Assembly: GCF_000429425.1 (NCBI RefSeq)
Contig: NZ_AUBV01000007.1
Location: 186,001 to 250,000 of the forward strand
DNA: 64,000 nucleotides
Source of the DNA: Algoriphagus mannitolivorans DSM 15301
Lineage (GTDB): Bacteria; Bacteroidota; Bacteroidia; Cytophagales; Cyclobacteriaceae
Direction of reading: 5' to 3'
Below the pieces are notes generated by a model. It searched no databases. It had not been told where the DNA came from and worked only from the letters and a program-made list of their open reading frames with translations. This document shows, one piece after another, positions 42,113 to 50,503 of this stretch. The stretch's first letter is position 1; every line of letters starts with the position of its first letter. The position numbers and the translations under genes are program-made.

Positions 42113-43450
42113 ATGTCCAGTAATTTTAACCGCAGAAATTTCCTTAAAGCAGCAGGAACAAGCACCTTAGGATTAGGGGCCTTAAGTCCAGCTTTTTCTT
42201 TCAATATTCTTTCTTCTTATCCCTTGAAAGAAAAATACAGATTGGCTGTGATTGGAGTCAATAGTAGGGGAAGTCAGCATATTCAGGCTTTGGCAAAAAT
42301 TCCAAATGTAGAAATTGCATACATCTGCGATGTGGATTCGAGGGCTTTGGAAAACGGGATTTCTTTGGCGGTGAAGTCAGGAAGTGCAAAACCACCAGTC
42401 GGATTAAAAGATTTCCAAAAAGCTCTGGAAGATAAATCTTTGGATGCGGTGACTATAGCCATGCCAGATCATTGGCATACTCCCGCGGCGCTTTTAGCAA
42501 TGCAAGCCGGAAAACATGTTTACATTGAAAAACCAGGTTCGCATAATCCTGCCGAGGCGGAATTATTAACTGAAGCCACTCAGAAGTATGGAAAAGTGGT
42601 CCAAATGGGAAACCAGAGAAGATCCTGGCCGCGGGTTCAGGAGGCGATGAAGGAACTTCATTCTGGGGCAATAGGAAGGGTTTATTACGCCAGAGCTTGG
42701 TATACCAATACCCGAAAATCAATTGGTTACGGAAAAACAGCCCCTGTTCCAGATTGGCTGGATTTTGAACTTTGGCAAGGTCCAGCGCCTAGATCAGAGT
42801 TTAAGGACAACTTAATTCATTACAATTGGCACTGGTTCTGGCATTGGGGAACAGGTGAAATTGTCAATAACGGGGTTCACTTTTTGGATTTAGCCCGTTG
42901 GGGTTTGAAGGTGGATTATCCTACCAAATGCTATTCCAGCGGGGGTAGATATCATTTTCAGGATGATTGGCAGACTCCAGATACACAGATTGCCAGCTAT
43001 GATTTTGGGGATGGGAAATCTATTTTGTGGGAAGGAAGAAGTTGCAATGCAAGAGATATCAATGAAATGGGTTCTGGAGTTTCTTTTCATGGAGAAAATG
43101 GAACCTTAGAACTTCTGAATAATTCCTACAAGATTTTTGACAATTCAAATAAGCTAGTCAAATCAGCAGAGCCAACTTCCAACACGGTAGTGGATCAGAG
43201 AGGGGCTGGATTTGATATGGACATAGATCACTTCACCAATTTCATCAATGCAATTGACCATGGGGAAAGCTTGATTTCTCCTTATCCGGAAATCAAGAAA
43301 AGTGTGCTTCTGTGCCATTTAGGCAATATTTCTTACCAAACAGGAAGATCTCTTGAGATCAATTCACAAACTGGAAGGATTGAAAATGATGCGGAGGCTA
43401 TGAAACTTTGGGGAAGAACTTATCAAGCTGGCTGGGAACCAAAATTATAA
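42113..43450 (+). CDS. Tat-exported Gfo/Idh/MocA oxidoreductase (GH109-like)
   Basis: A 445-aa protein with a twin-arginine signal (NRRNFLKAAGTSTLGLGAL). The Rossmann core follows (AVIGVNSRGSQHIQAL), with DHWHTPAALLAMQAGKHVYIEKP, typical of the Bacteroidota secreted family that includes GH109 alpha-N-acetylgalactosaminidases. In those, NAD stays bound and helps hydrolysis, which suits an amino-sugar locus. It starts 12 bases after nagA. The substrate is unproven. Confidence 0.87.
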   Translation: MSSNFNRRNFLKAAGTSTLGLGALSPAFSFNILSSYPLKEKYRLAVIGVNSRGSQHIQALAKIPNVEIAYICDVDSRALENGISLAVKSGSAKPPVGLKDFQKALEDKSLDAVTIAMPDHWHTPAALLAMQAGKHVYIEKPGSHNPAEAELLTEATQKYGKVVQMGNQRRSWPRVQEAMKELHSGAIGRVYYARAWYTNTRKSIGYGKTAPVPDWLDFELWQGPAPRSEFKDNLIHYNWHWFWHWGTGEIVNNGVHFLDLARWGLKVDYPTKCYSSGGRYHFQDDWQTPDTQIASYDFGDGKSILWEGRSCNARDINEMGSGVSFHGENGTLELLNNSYKIFDNSNKLVKSAEPTSNTVVDQRGAGFDMDIDHFTNFINAIDHGESLISPYPEIKKSVLLCHLGNISYQTGRSLEINSQTGRIENDAEAMKLWGRTYQAGWEPKL

Positions 43451-43453
43451 GCC

Positions 43454-44572
43454 ATGGAAATCAGGATGCAGGAACCCTCAAATAGATTGGTATCGATAGA
43501 TGCCTTGAGGGGATTTGATATGTTGATGATTTGTGGTGCAGATGCGTTTTTTAGAAGTTTTGAAGGGAAGACAAACTTAGCTTGGCTGGATGCTTTAGCC
43601 CTTCAATTTGAACATCCAGAATGGATTGGATTTACCTTTTATGATTTCATTTTCCCGCTTTTTCTTTTTGTAGCCGGAGTTTCCATTCCTTTTTCATTGG
43701 AAAAAGCTATTTCCCAAAAAGTATCCAAAAAGGAGATCTATAAAAAAGCACTAGTCCGCATGTTGATTTTGATTGGCTTGGGGATGCTGGATAAAAATGC
43801 ACCTTTCCCCTTTTTCGATTGGGAGCAAATCCGTTTGGGAAGCGTCCTGGGAAGAATTGGAATTGCGGGATTTGTGACTGTCTTTTTATACTTGAATTTT
43901 AATGCTCAAAAGAGACTTTTGTGGGTTGGAGGGATTTTATTGGCTTATTATGCAGCAATTTTTCTTATTCCCGTTCCAGGATTTGGAGCAGGAAATCTGA
44001 GTTTTGAAGGGAATTTGGTGGGCTGGTTTGACCGCACTTTTTTACCCGGAAGATTACTTCAGGGGACTTTTGATGAATTGGGGATTTTGACCACATTTCC
44101 GGCCATTTGTTTGACCATTTTGGGGGCTCATGCAGGAGGAATTATGAGAAATGCGAACCAGCCCAAATCCGAAAAGTTGAAAAGCCTGCTTTTGGTCGGA
44201 GTTGTTTGTATGGGAATTGCGCTTCTATGGAGCATGCATTTTCCCATTTTCAAAAGAATGTGGACGAGCTCTTTTATCCTTTTAACAGGAGGAATGGCAT
44301 TTTTATTCTTGGCCCTATTTTTCTGGATTATCGATATCCTCCAAATTAAGAAATGGTCCTTCTTCTTTGTAGTAATTGGGATGAACAGTTTGACCATTTA
44401 CATGATCTATCGCTTTGTTAATTTTAAATATACTGCAAGGCTATTATTTGAAGGACTATACAGGCCTTTGGGAGATGGCTGGGTTCCCGTCATGGAAAGT
44501 CTCGGAGCTTTAGCTTTGGTCTGGTTGCTACTCTACTTCTTGTATCAAAAGAAGATCTTTTTCAAAGTATAA
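43454..44572 (+). CDS. DUF5009/NagX-like membrane acyltransferase family protein
   Basis: A 372-aa protein with about nine to ten membrane helices and the signature RLVSIDALRGFDMLMICGAD near the N-terminus. Relatives (NagX, heparan-alpha-glucosaminide N-acetyltransferase-like) occur in amino-sugar clusters of Bacteroidota and Xanthomonadales. Three bases after the exported oxidoreductase. It may acetylate or transport amino sugars across the inner membrane; this is unproven. Confidence 0.88.
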   Translation: MEIRMQEPSNRLVSIDALRGFDMLMICGADAFFRSFEGKTNLAWLDALALQFEHPEWIGFTFYDFIFPLFLFVAGVSIPFSLEKAISQKVSKKEIYKKALVRMLILIGLGMLDKNAPFPFFDWEQIRLGSVLGRIGIAGFVTVFLYLNFNAQKRLLWVGGILLAYYAAIFLIPVPGFGAGNLSFEGNLVGWFDRTFLPGRLLQGTFDELGILTTFPAICLTILGAHAGGIMRNANQPKSEKLKSLLLVGVVCMGIALLWSMHFPIFKRMWTSSFILLTGGMAFLFLALFFWIIDILQIKKWSFFFVVIGMNSLTIYMIYRFVNFKYTARLLFEGLYRPLGDGWVPVMESLGALALVWLLLYFLYQKKIFFKV

Positions 44573-44626
44573 ATCTTAATCTATTATTTACTTGAATAAT
44601 CTCTAGTAACTCTATTTCAATTTGTT

Positions 44627-45628
44627 ATGAATTATAAACGAAGGTCATTTATAAAGAAAAGTTTGGCTGCTGGAGTGGTCACAGGAATGGGCACATTGCC
44701 TTTTTCTTTGTCCGCAAAGTCCAAAGCTGATCCTATTAAAATCGGAATTATTGGATTGGATACTTCCCATTCTCCTGCTTTTACCAAACTTTTTAATTCG
44801 GAAAATCCTAGACCTGAGTTGGCTGGTTTTCGGGTAGTCGTTGCATATCCTTATGGGAGCAGAGATATTGAATCCAGTTTCAAACGAATTCCAGATTACA
44901 TCAATCAAGTCAAGGAATTCGGAGTAGAAATCACTGAATCGATTGAGGAGCTTTTGTCCAAAGTTGACGTGGTTCTGTTGGAAACCAATGATGGAAAACC
45001 TCGCTTAGAACAGGCGAGAAAGGTGATTCAGGCAAAAAAGCCATTCTTTATCGATAAGCCCATTGCGGCTAGTTTTGAAGATGCCCTCACCATTTATAAA
45101 GAAGCAATTCAAAATCAGGTTCCTGTCTTTTCAGCTTCCTCCCTTCGCTACATGAGCAATGCACAGGCGGTAAGACATGAAGGGAAAATCGGGAAGGTTT
45201 TGGGATGCGATGCATTTAGCCCGGCAACTCTGGAGCCTGGGCATCCCGATTTATTTTGGTATGGGATCCATGGGGTGGAAATCTTAATCACCGTTATGGG
45301 ACCTGGCTGTGAATCTGTCAGCAGAACTACTTCCCAAAATGAAGAATTAGTAGTTGGAAAGTGGAAAGATGGAAGAATCGGAACTTTCCGTGGTATGCGA
45401 GCTGGAAAGCATGAATATGGAGGAACTGCTTTTGGTTCAGAAGGAAACCTGGTTTTGGGTAATTATGAAGGCTATGAACCATTGGCCGTAAAAATTGCCG
45501 AGTTTTTCAAGACTGGAAAATCACCAGTGGATGCATCCGAGACTATAGAAATCTATGCCTTCATGGAAGCTGCCGAGGAAAGCAAGCGAAGGGGAGGAGC
45601 GAGCGTTTCCCTTCCATCCTTGCTTTAA
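44627..45628 (+). CDS. Second exported Gfo/Idh/MocA-like oxidoreductase
   Basis: A 333-aa protein with a Tat-like signal (KRRSFIKKSLAAGVVTGMG). The core has KIGIIGLDTSHSPAFTK and KPFFIDKPIAASFEDAL. It is shorter than and divergent from the enzyme at 42113, and the nucleotide motif is atypical (GLDTSH rather than GxGxxG), so redox activity is uncertain. Probably periplasmic. Confidence 0.82.
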   Translation: MNYKRRSFIKKSLAAGVVTGMGTLPFSLSAKSKADPIKIGIIGLDTSHSPAFTKLFNSENPRPELAGFRVVVAYPYGSRDIESSFKRIPDYINQVKEFGVEITESIEELLSKVDVVLLETNDGKPRLEQARKVIQAKKPFFIDKPIAASFEDALTIYKEAIQNQVPVFSASSLRYMSNAQAVRHEGKIGKVLGCDAFSPATLEPGHPDLFWYGIHGVEILITVMGPGCESVSRTTSQNEELVVGKWKDGRIGTFRGMRAGKHEYGGTAFGSEGNLVLGNYEGYEPLAVKIAEFFKTGKSPVDASETIEIYAFMEAAEESKRRGGASVSLPSLL

Positions 45629-45684
45629 ATTGAGCTAAATTTCATTCATTTCGATTTATTAGGTTTTAGACCTATTTTACTACC

Positions 45685-47877
45685 ATGATTTTACGAAAAA
45701 ATTACCCCCTGAAGTGGCTCTTTGCAGTCCTGTTTTTGATTTCCGTCCATGTATCGGGACAATCAGTTCTCTGGGAAAAAGATGGCAATTCTTACTTCCA
45801 AATTGAAAAGAATCAGATCGTTCGCTATTCTCTTCCTTCAAACCAGCCAGCTGTCTTTATTTCTAGTTCAGATCTGACTCCAGCTGGAAAAAGTCCTCTG
45901 GTGGTTAGAGATTTCAGCTTTTCTCAGGATGGAAAAAAAGCCCTTATCTATACGAATACCAAAAGAGTTTGGAGATTGGATACCCAAGGAGATTATTGGG
46001 TCTTGGACCTACAAACCAAGGAACTCAAGCAAGCTGGAAAAGGGCTTCCAGAGTCTTCTTTGCGATTTGCAAAACTCTCTCCTGATGCCTCTCAAATCGC
46101 TTATGTAAGCGAATTCAACTTATTTGTGGAGAATTTGGCCAACGGTCAAATCACTCAATTAACCAAGGATGGAAATCGAAAACTGATCAATGGAACCTTC
46201 GATTGGGCTTATGAAGAGGAATTTGCCTGTAGAGATGGATTTCAGTGGAGCCCTGATGGGAAAAAGATTTCCTACTGGCAGATTGACGCCAATCAAATCC
46301 GTGATTATTATATGATGAATTTTACGGATTCTGTTTATTCTCAAGTTGTTCCGGTGGAGTACCCAAAAGTAGGGGAATCACCCTCTCCAGCACGAATTGG
46401 GGTTATTGAACTGTCAAGCCAAAAGACTACCTGGCTAAACATTCCCGGAGATCCGCAGCAGCATTATTTGCCAAGAATGGAGTGGAATAATCCAGACTTG
46501 CTACTTGTCCAGCAGCTAAATCGAAAGCAAAATCACAGTAAAATCTACGCGGTCAATGTACCTAAGAATGAGGCCAAGGTGATCGCTGAGGAAAAAGAGG
46601 AAACTTGGATTGATGTGCTTTCCAACTGGGAAAATGTCTATGGATTAACCTATCGCCATGAATTCAAATGGCTTAACGACAAGAAGGAGTTTCTTTGGTT
46701 TAGTGAAAAAGACGGTTGGAGACATGTGTATAAAATCGGCTTGGATGGAAAGGAAACTTTGCTGACTCCCGGCAATTATGATGTGATCAATCTACTTCAC
46801 CTGGATGAGAATAATAAGGTTGCTTATTTCCATGCTTCCCCAGACAATGCTACCCAGAAGTATTTGTATAAAATCAAACTAGACGGAAAAAGTAAGGCAG
46901 AAAGAGTGACTCCGGCCATTTTTGAAGGCACCAACACCTACACTATTTCGCCTTCAGGTCAGTTTGCTTTTCACCAGTTTAGCAACAGCTACACTCGTCC
47001 ATCTAGTGAGTGGATTTCCTTGGGGAAGCATCAGCCATTGGATCCTGAGAAAAGCATAGAAAGTAATTTGGCCAAATATCAAGGCCCAAAAACGGTCGAA
47101 TTCTTCAAAATCAATACAGCTGACGGTACTGAAATGGACGGTTGGATGGTCAAACCCACCAATTTTGATTCCTCTAAAAAGTATCCTGTGGTCTTTTTTG
47201 TCTATACCGAACCCTGGGGAGCCAATGTCAAGGATAGTTATGGTGTGGGAAGAAATCGCAATTATGAAGGCGATATGAGCGCAGATGGATACATCTACAT
47301 TTCCATTGATAACCGAGGAACACCAGCACCAAAAGGGCGAGCTTGGAGAAAAAGTATTTACCGGAAAATCGGCCGTCTCAATATCTCAGATCAAGCCGAG
47401 GCAGCTGCTCAGATAGTAAAATGGGATTTTGTGGATCCAGAGCGGGTAGCAGTTTGGGGGCATAGCGGGGGAGGTTCTGCAACCCTGAACCTCATGTTTC
47501 AATACCCGGAGATCTACAAAACCGGGATTTCCCTGGCAGCTGTAGCCAATCAATTGACCTACGATAACATTTATCAAGAACGGTACATGGGTTTACCACA
47601 GGAGAATCTGGAGGATTTTGTAGCTGGATCACCGATCACCTATGCCAAAAATCTTCAGGGAAATCTACTGTATATCCATGGAACTGGCGATGATAATGTC
47701 CACTACGATAACGCTGAGATGTTGATCAATGAATTGATCAAGCATGGAAAGCTGTTTCAGTTTATGCCTTATCCCAACCGATCTCATGGAATTTCGGAAG
47801 GCGAAGGGACTACCGCTCATTTGAGAAAACTATATACGGACTTTTTGAAACGGTATTGTCCTCCAGGGGGAAAGTGA
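45685..47877 (+). CDS. Dipeptidyl peptidase IV (S9 family)
   Basis: Serine peptidase of 730 aa with signal peptide. The N-terminal propeller contains the DWAYEEEF double-glutamate motif that binds the peptide N-terminus. The catalytic triad is S594 (WGHSGGGS), D670 (GTGDDNVH) and H701 (NRSHGIS). It removes X-Pro dipeptides in the periplasm or at the surface. It forms a peptide-use pair with the M1 peptidase gene downstream, 29 bases apart. Confidence 0.94.
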   Translation: MILRKNYPLKWLFAVLFLISVHVSGQSVLWEKDGNSYFQIEKNQIVRYSLPSNQPAVFISSSDLTPAGKSPLVVRDFSFSQDGKKALIYTNTKRVWRLDTQGDYWVLDLQTKELKQAGKGLPESSLRFAKLSPDASQIAYVSEFNLFVENLANGQITQLTKDGNRKLINGTFDWAYEEEFACRDGFQWSPDGKKISYWQIDANQIRDYYMMNFTDSVYSQVVPVEYPKVGESPSPARIGVIELSSQKTTWLNIPGDPQQHYLPRMEWNNPDLLLVQQLNRKQNHSKIYAVNVPKNEAKVIAEEKEETWIDVLSNWENVYGLTYRHEFKWLNDKKEFLWFSEKDGWRHVYKIGLDGKETLLTPGNYDVINLLHLDENNKVAYFHASPDNATQKYLYKIKLDGKSKAERVTPAIFEGTNTYTISPSGQFAFHQFSNSYTRPSSEWISLGKHQPLDPEKSIESNLAKYQGPKTVEFFKINTADGTEMDGWMVKPTNFDSSKKYPVVFFVYTEPWGANVKDSYGVGRNRNYEGDMSADGYIYISIDNRGTPAPKGRAWRKSIYRKIGRLNISDQAEAAAQIVKWDFVDPERVAVWGHSGGGSATLNLMFQYPEIYKTGISLAAVANQLTYDNIYQERYMGLPQENLEDFVAGSPITYAKNLQGNLLYIHGTGDDNVHYDNAEMLINELIKHGKLFQFMPYPNRSHGISEGEGTTAHLRKLYTDFLKRYCPPGGK

Positions 47878-47881
47878 TGGG

Positions 47882-47903
47882 GAATTAAGAATTAAGAATT
47901 AAA
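47882..47903. repeat. GAATTAA tandem repeat
   Basis: Three copies of GAATTAA in the gap between the DPP IV and M1 peptidase genes. AT-rich heptamer runs of the same kind occur elsewhere in intergenic DNA of this window (7951, 29031). Confidence 0.55.
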
Positions 47904-47933
47904 TAATTGATGAGATTTTCTAATAGAAAAAGT

Positions 47934-49562
47934 ATGAAGTCCTTTATTATTGGATTAGGACTAACCCTCGGTCTAAGCACGCATGTGCATTCCCAAAATA
48001 CCTTCACCAGAGCTGATACCTTGAGGGGAAGTATTACTCCAGAGCGGGTCTGGTGGGATTTGGGGTATTACCATCTGAAGGTGGAAGTATTTCCTGAAAG
48101 CAAATCGATAAAAGGAAGTAATCTGGTTCGATATCGGGTAAAAAGCTCCAATCAAATTTTACAGATTGATCTTCAGGAGCCATTGATTATTACCTCTGTA
48201 GTTCAGGATGGAGAGAAATTGAATTTCAAAAGGGAAGGTGCTGCTCACTTCATTACCCTAAAAAAGGAGCAGGTTCCGGGACAAGTAGAAGAACTCTTGA
48301 TTTCCTACGAAGGGAAACCTGTGGAAGCCGTTCGTCCCCCTTGGGATGGTGGGATCACTTGGGTGAAAGATTCTAATGGGAAGCATTTCATTGCCTCCTC
48401 CAACCAAGGAATAGGTTCCAGCGTTTGGTGGCCGACAAAGGATCATCCAGCGGACGAGGTGGACAGTTTGATGATCAGCGTGACCGTGCCAAAAGGCCTC
48501 ATGGACGTCTCAAATGGACGATTAGTCAATATAGAAATGGGGCCTACATCAGACACTTTTCATTGGTCGGTGGCAAATCCGATCAACGATTATGGGGTGA
48601 ATATCAACATCGGCGATTATGTTCATTTCGGAGAGAAGTTTGAAGGGGAGAAGGGGACTCTGGACATGGATTACTTTGTGTTGAGAGAGAATCTGGAAAA
48701 GGCCAAGGTACATTTTGAGGATGCCAGAAAAATGATGGAGGCCTTTGAGCATTGGTTTGGGCCATATCCATTTTATGAGGATGGCTTCAAGCTCGTAGAT
48801 GCACCCTATCTGGGAATGGAACATCAAAGTTCCGTGACCTATGGAAATGGCTATCAAAAAGGCTATCGTGGCCGGGATCTAAGCGGAACAGGCTGGGGAA
48901 TGAAATTCGACTTCATCATAATCCATGAATCGGGACACGAGTGGTTTGCGAATAACATCACCTACAGTGATGTGGCTGATATGTGGATCCATGAGAGTTT
49001 CACCAACTATTCTGAAAGCCTGTTTTTGGATTATCATTTTGGGAAAGAGGCCGGACAGGAATACGTGAGAGGCACCCGAATGAATATTTCAAATGATATT
49101 CCAATCATCGGAAAATATGGAGTCAACAAGCGGGGTTCGGGAGATATGTATTACAAAGGCGGAAACTTGCTCAACATGCTTCGCGAGATCTTGAATGATG
49201 ATGAAAAGTGGAGAGGCATTTTGAGAGGATTAAATCAGGAGTTTTATCATCAAACCGTGTCAACCCAACAGGTGGAAAGCTACATTGCCCAAGCATTCGG
49301 AATGGATCTGAAACCTATTTTTGACCAATATTTAAGAGATGTCCGAATTCCGATTTTGGAATACTACTATTCAGACGATCAAACGCTTAATTATCGATGG
49401 ATCAATTGTTTGCCCCATTTTGAAATGCCGGTGGATGTAAGTTTGGGAGGGGAAAAACTTCGGCTTTCAGTAAATACTCGATGGTCTCAGCTCCAAGTCA
49501 AAGAAATTGCAGACGTAGAGTTGGATTTGGACTATTATGTGGGAGTAGAAAAGATGAGGTAA
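47934..49562 (+). CDS. M1 family aminopeptidase-like metallopeptidase
   Basis: Zinc metallopeptidase, about 542 aa from the ATG at 47934, which opens the signal peptide MKSFIIGLGLTLGLSTHVHS; starts at 47907 or 47910 are also possible. The zinc motif HESGHEW (H331, E332, H335) is followed by HESFTNYSE with the third ligand, and GMEHQSS replaces the GAMEN exopeptidase motif. It is shorter than classical M1 enzymes because C-terminal domains are lacking. Confidence 0.92.
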   Translation: MKSFIIGLGLTLGLSTHVHSQNTFTRADTLRGSITPERVWWDLGYYHLKVEVFPESKSIKGSNLVRYRVKSSNQILQIDLQEPLIITSVVQDGEKLNFKREGAAHFITLKKEQVPGQVEELLISYEGKPVEAVRPPWDGGITWVKDSNGKHFIASSNQGIGSSVWWPTKDHPADEVDSLMISVTVPKGLMDVSNGRLVNIEMGPTSDTFHWSVANPINDYGVNINIGDYVHFGEKFEGEKGTLDMDYFVLRENLEKAKVHFEDARKMMEAFEHWFGPYPFYEDGFKLVDAPYLGMEHQSSVTYGNGYQKGYRGRDLSGTGWGMKFDFIIIHESGHEWFANNITYSDVADMWIHESFTNYSESLFLDYHFGKEAGQEYVRGTRMNISNDIPIIGKYGVNKRGSGDMYYKGGNLLNMLREILNDDEKWRGILRGLNQEFYHQTVSTQQVESYIAQAFGMDLKPIFDQYLRDVRIPILEYYYSDDQTLNYRWINCLPHFEMPVDVSLGGEKLRLSVNTRWSQLQVKEIADVELDLDYYVGVEKMR

Positions 49563-49571
49563 AAGAATATA

Positions 49572-49600
49572 AAAAAAGGGCCAACAACGGCCCTTTTTTG
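49572..49600. terminator. Bidirectional terminator closing the beta-glucan operon and the peptidase region
   Basis: AAAAAAGGGCC (49572-49582) pairs with GGCCCTTTTTT (49589-49599) around AACAAC. It lies between the convergent M1 peptidase gene and the free GH17 gene and has U-runs for both directions. Confidence 0.9.
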
Positions 49601-49612
49601 TGTCTATATAAA

Positions 49613-50497
49613 TTAATACTTCAAATTTTCATCCTTATCCCAAATTCCCCAGTAAGCCCCAACATCGCCCTCGGCGCCGACTTTCCAAGATTCATCAAAG
49701 GAAGAAAAATAGAAAATGTCAATATCCTCCAGTTTTGACCAGGTTTGAATATTGATAAAGTATTTCATAAAGTTTTCATCTGAAGGAATAGCTCCATACA
49801 ATGGAGTTCCCTGACTTGGCCAGCCTGTTTCGGTAATAATAACTTTTTTGCCCTTGCCAGCTTTTAAGGCTCGGTTATACATATCCTTGATGTACAAAAG
49901 GGAATAATCCAAGGCACAGCCTTCCCAATAAGGATAGCAATTGGCCAAGATCACATCGCAAGCCTCGGTGATTCTGGGGCGGTGTTCAAATTCGTAATAG
50001 GCATCCACATAGCCCACAGGCGTTTTGGGAATTTCTTCTTTTACTTTTTCGATAAACTCCACAAGCTGGTCCTCAGAAAGATCTTTTCGGTACATAACCT
50101 CATTCCCTACGGCTGCAATATCCACGTAACCTTCTTTTGCCAACTTAATCAATCCCGCAATTTCGGCTCGGTTGATTTGGTCATCTTTTCCCAGCCATGC
50201 ACCCACCAAGGTTTTCATCCCCATTTCTTTAGCGATCATTGGAATGAGTTCATTTCCTTCGGTGCAAGAGAAAGAACGAATCCACTGGGTATAGGGCCGG
50301 AGGATTTCCAGCCTTCTCCGAATTTGTTTTTCAGTCAGCGTATCTCCGGGTTTTTGCCCTTCCTCATAGGGGCTGATGCATATTCCGTGAAGGCCATCCT
50401 GAAGCAATTCACGAAAAGATTCCGCTAATTCTTGTTTACTGAGTCCGTTCAGGTTTTTTCCGGCAAGAGCCAAAATTTTATCCGCGTTGAAAGACAT
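49613..50497 (-). CDS. Cytoplasmic GH17 beta-1,3-glucanase-like hydrolase
   Basis: A 294-aa (beta/alpha)8 hydrolase of family 17. The acid/base glutamate is in AAVGNEV (E133) and the nucleophile in ITETGWP (E223). No signal peptide or membrane segment, so it is probably cytoplasmic. It is closely similar, from about its residue 10 to the shared C-terminal WGIWDKxENLKY, to the GH17 domain of the fused transporter six bases upstream, evidence of tandem duplication. Likely acts on imported beta-1,3-glucan oligosaccharides. Last gene of the operon. Confidence 0.88.
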   Translation of the reverse strand: MSFNADKILALAGKNLNGLSKQELAESFRELLQDGLHGICISPYEEGQKPGDTLTEKQIRRRLEILRPYTQWIRSFSCTEGNELIPMIAKEMGMKTLVGAWLGKDDQINRAEIAGLIKLAKEGYVDIAAVGNEVMYRKDLSEDQLVEFIEKVKEEIPKTPVGYVDAYYEFEHRPRITEACDVILANCYPYWEGCALDYSLLYIKDMYNRALKAGKGKKVIITETGWPSQGTPLYGAIPSDENFMKYFINIQTWSKLEDIDIFYFSSFDESWKVGAEGDVGAYWGIWDKDENLKY

Positions 50498-50503
50498 TTT
50501 TAA

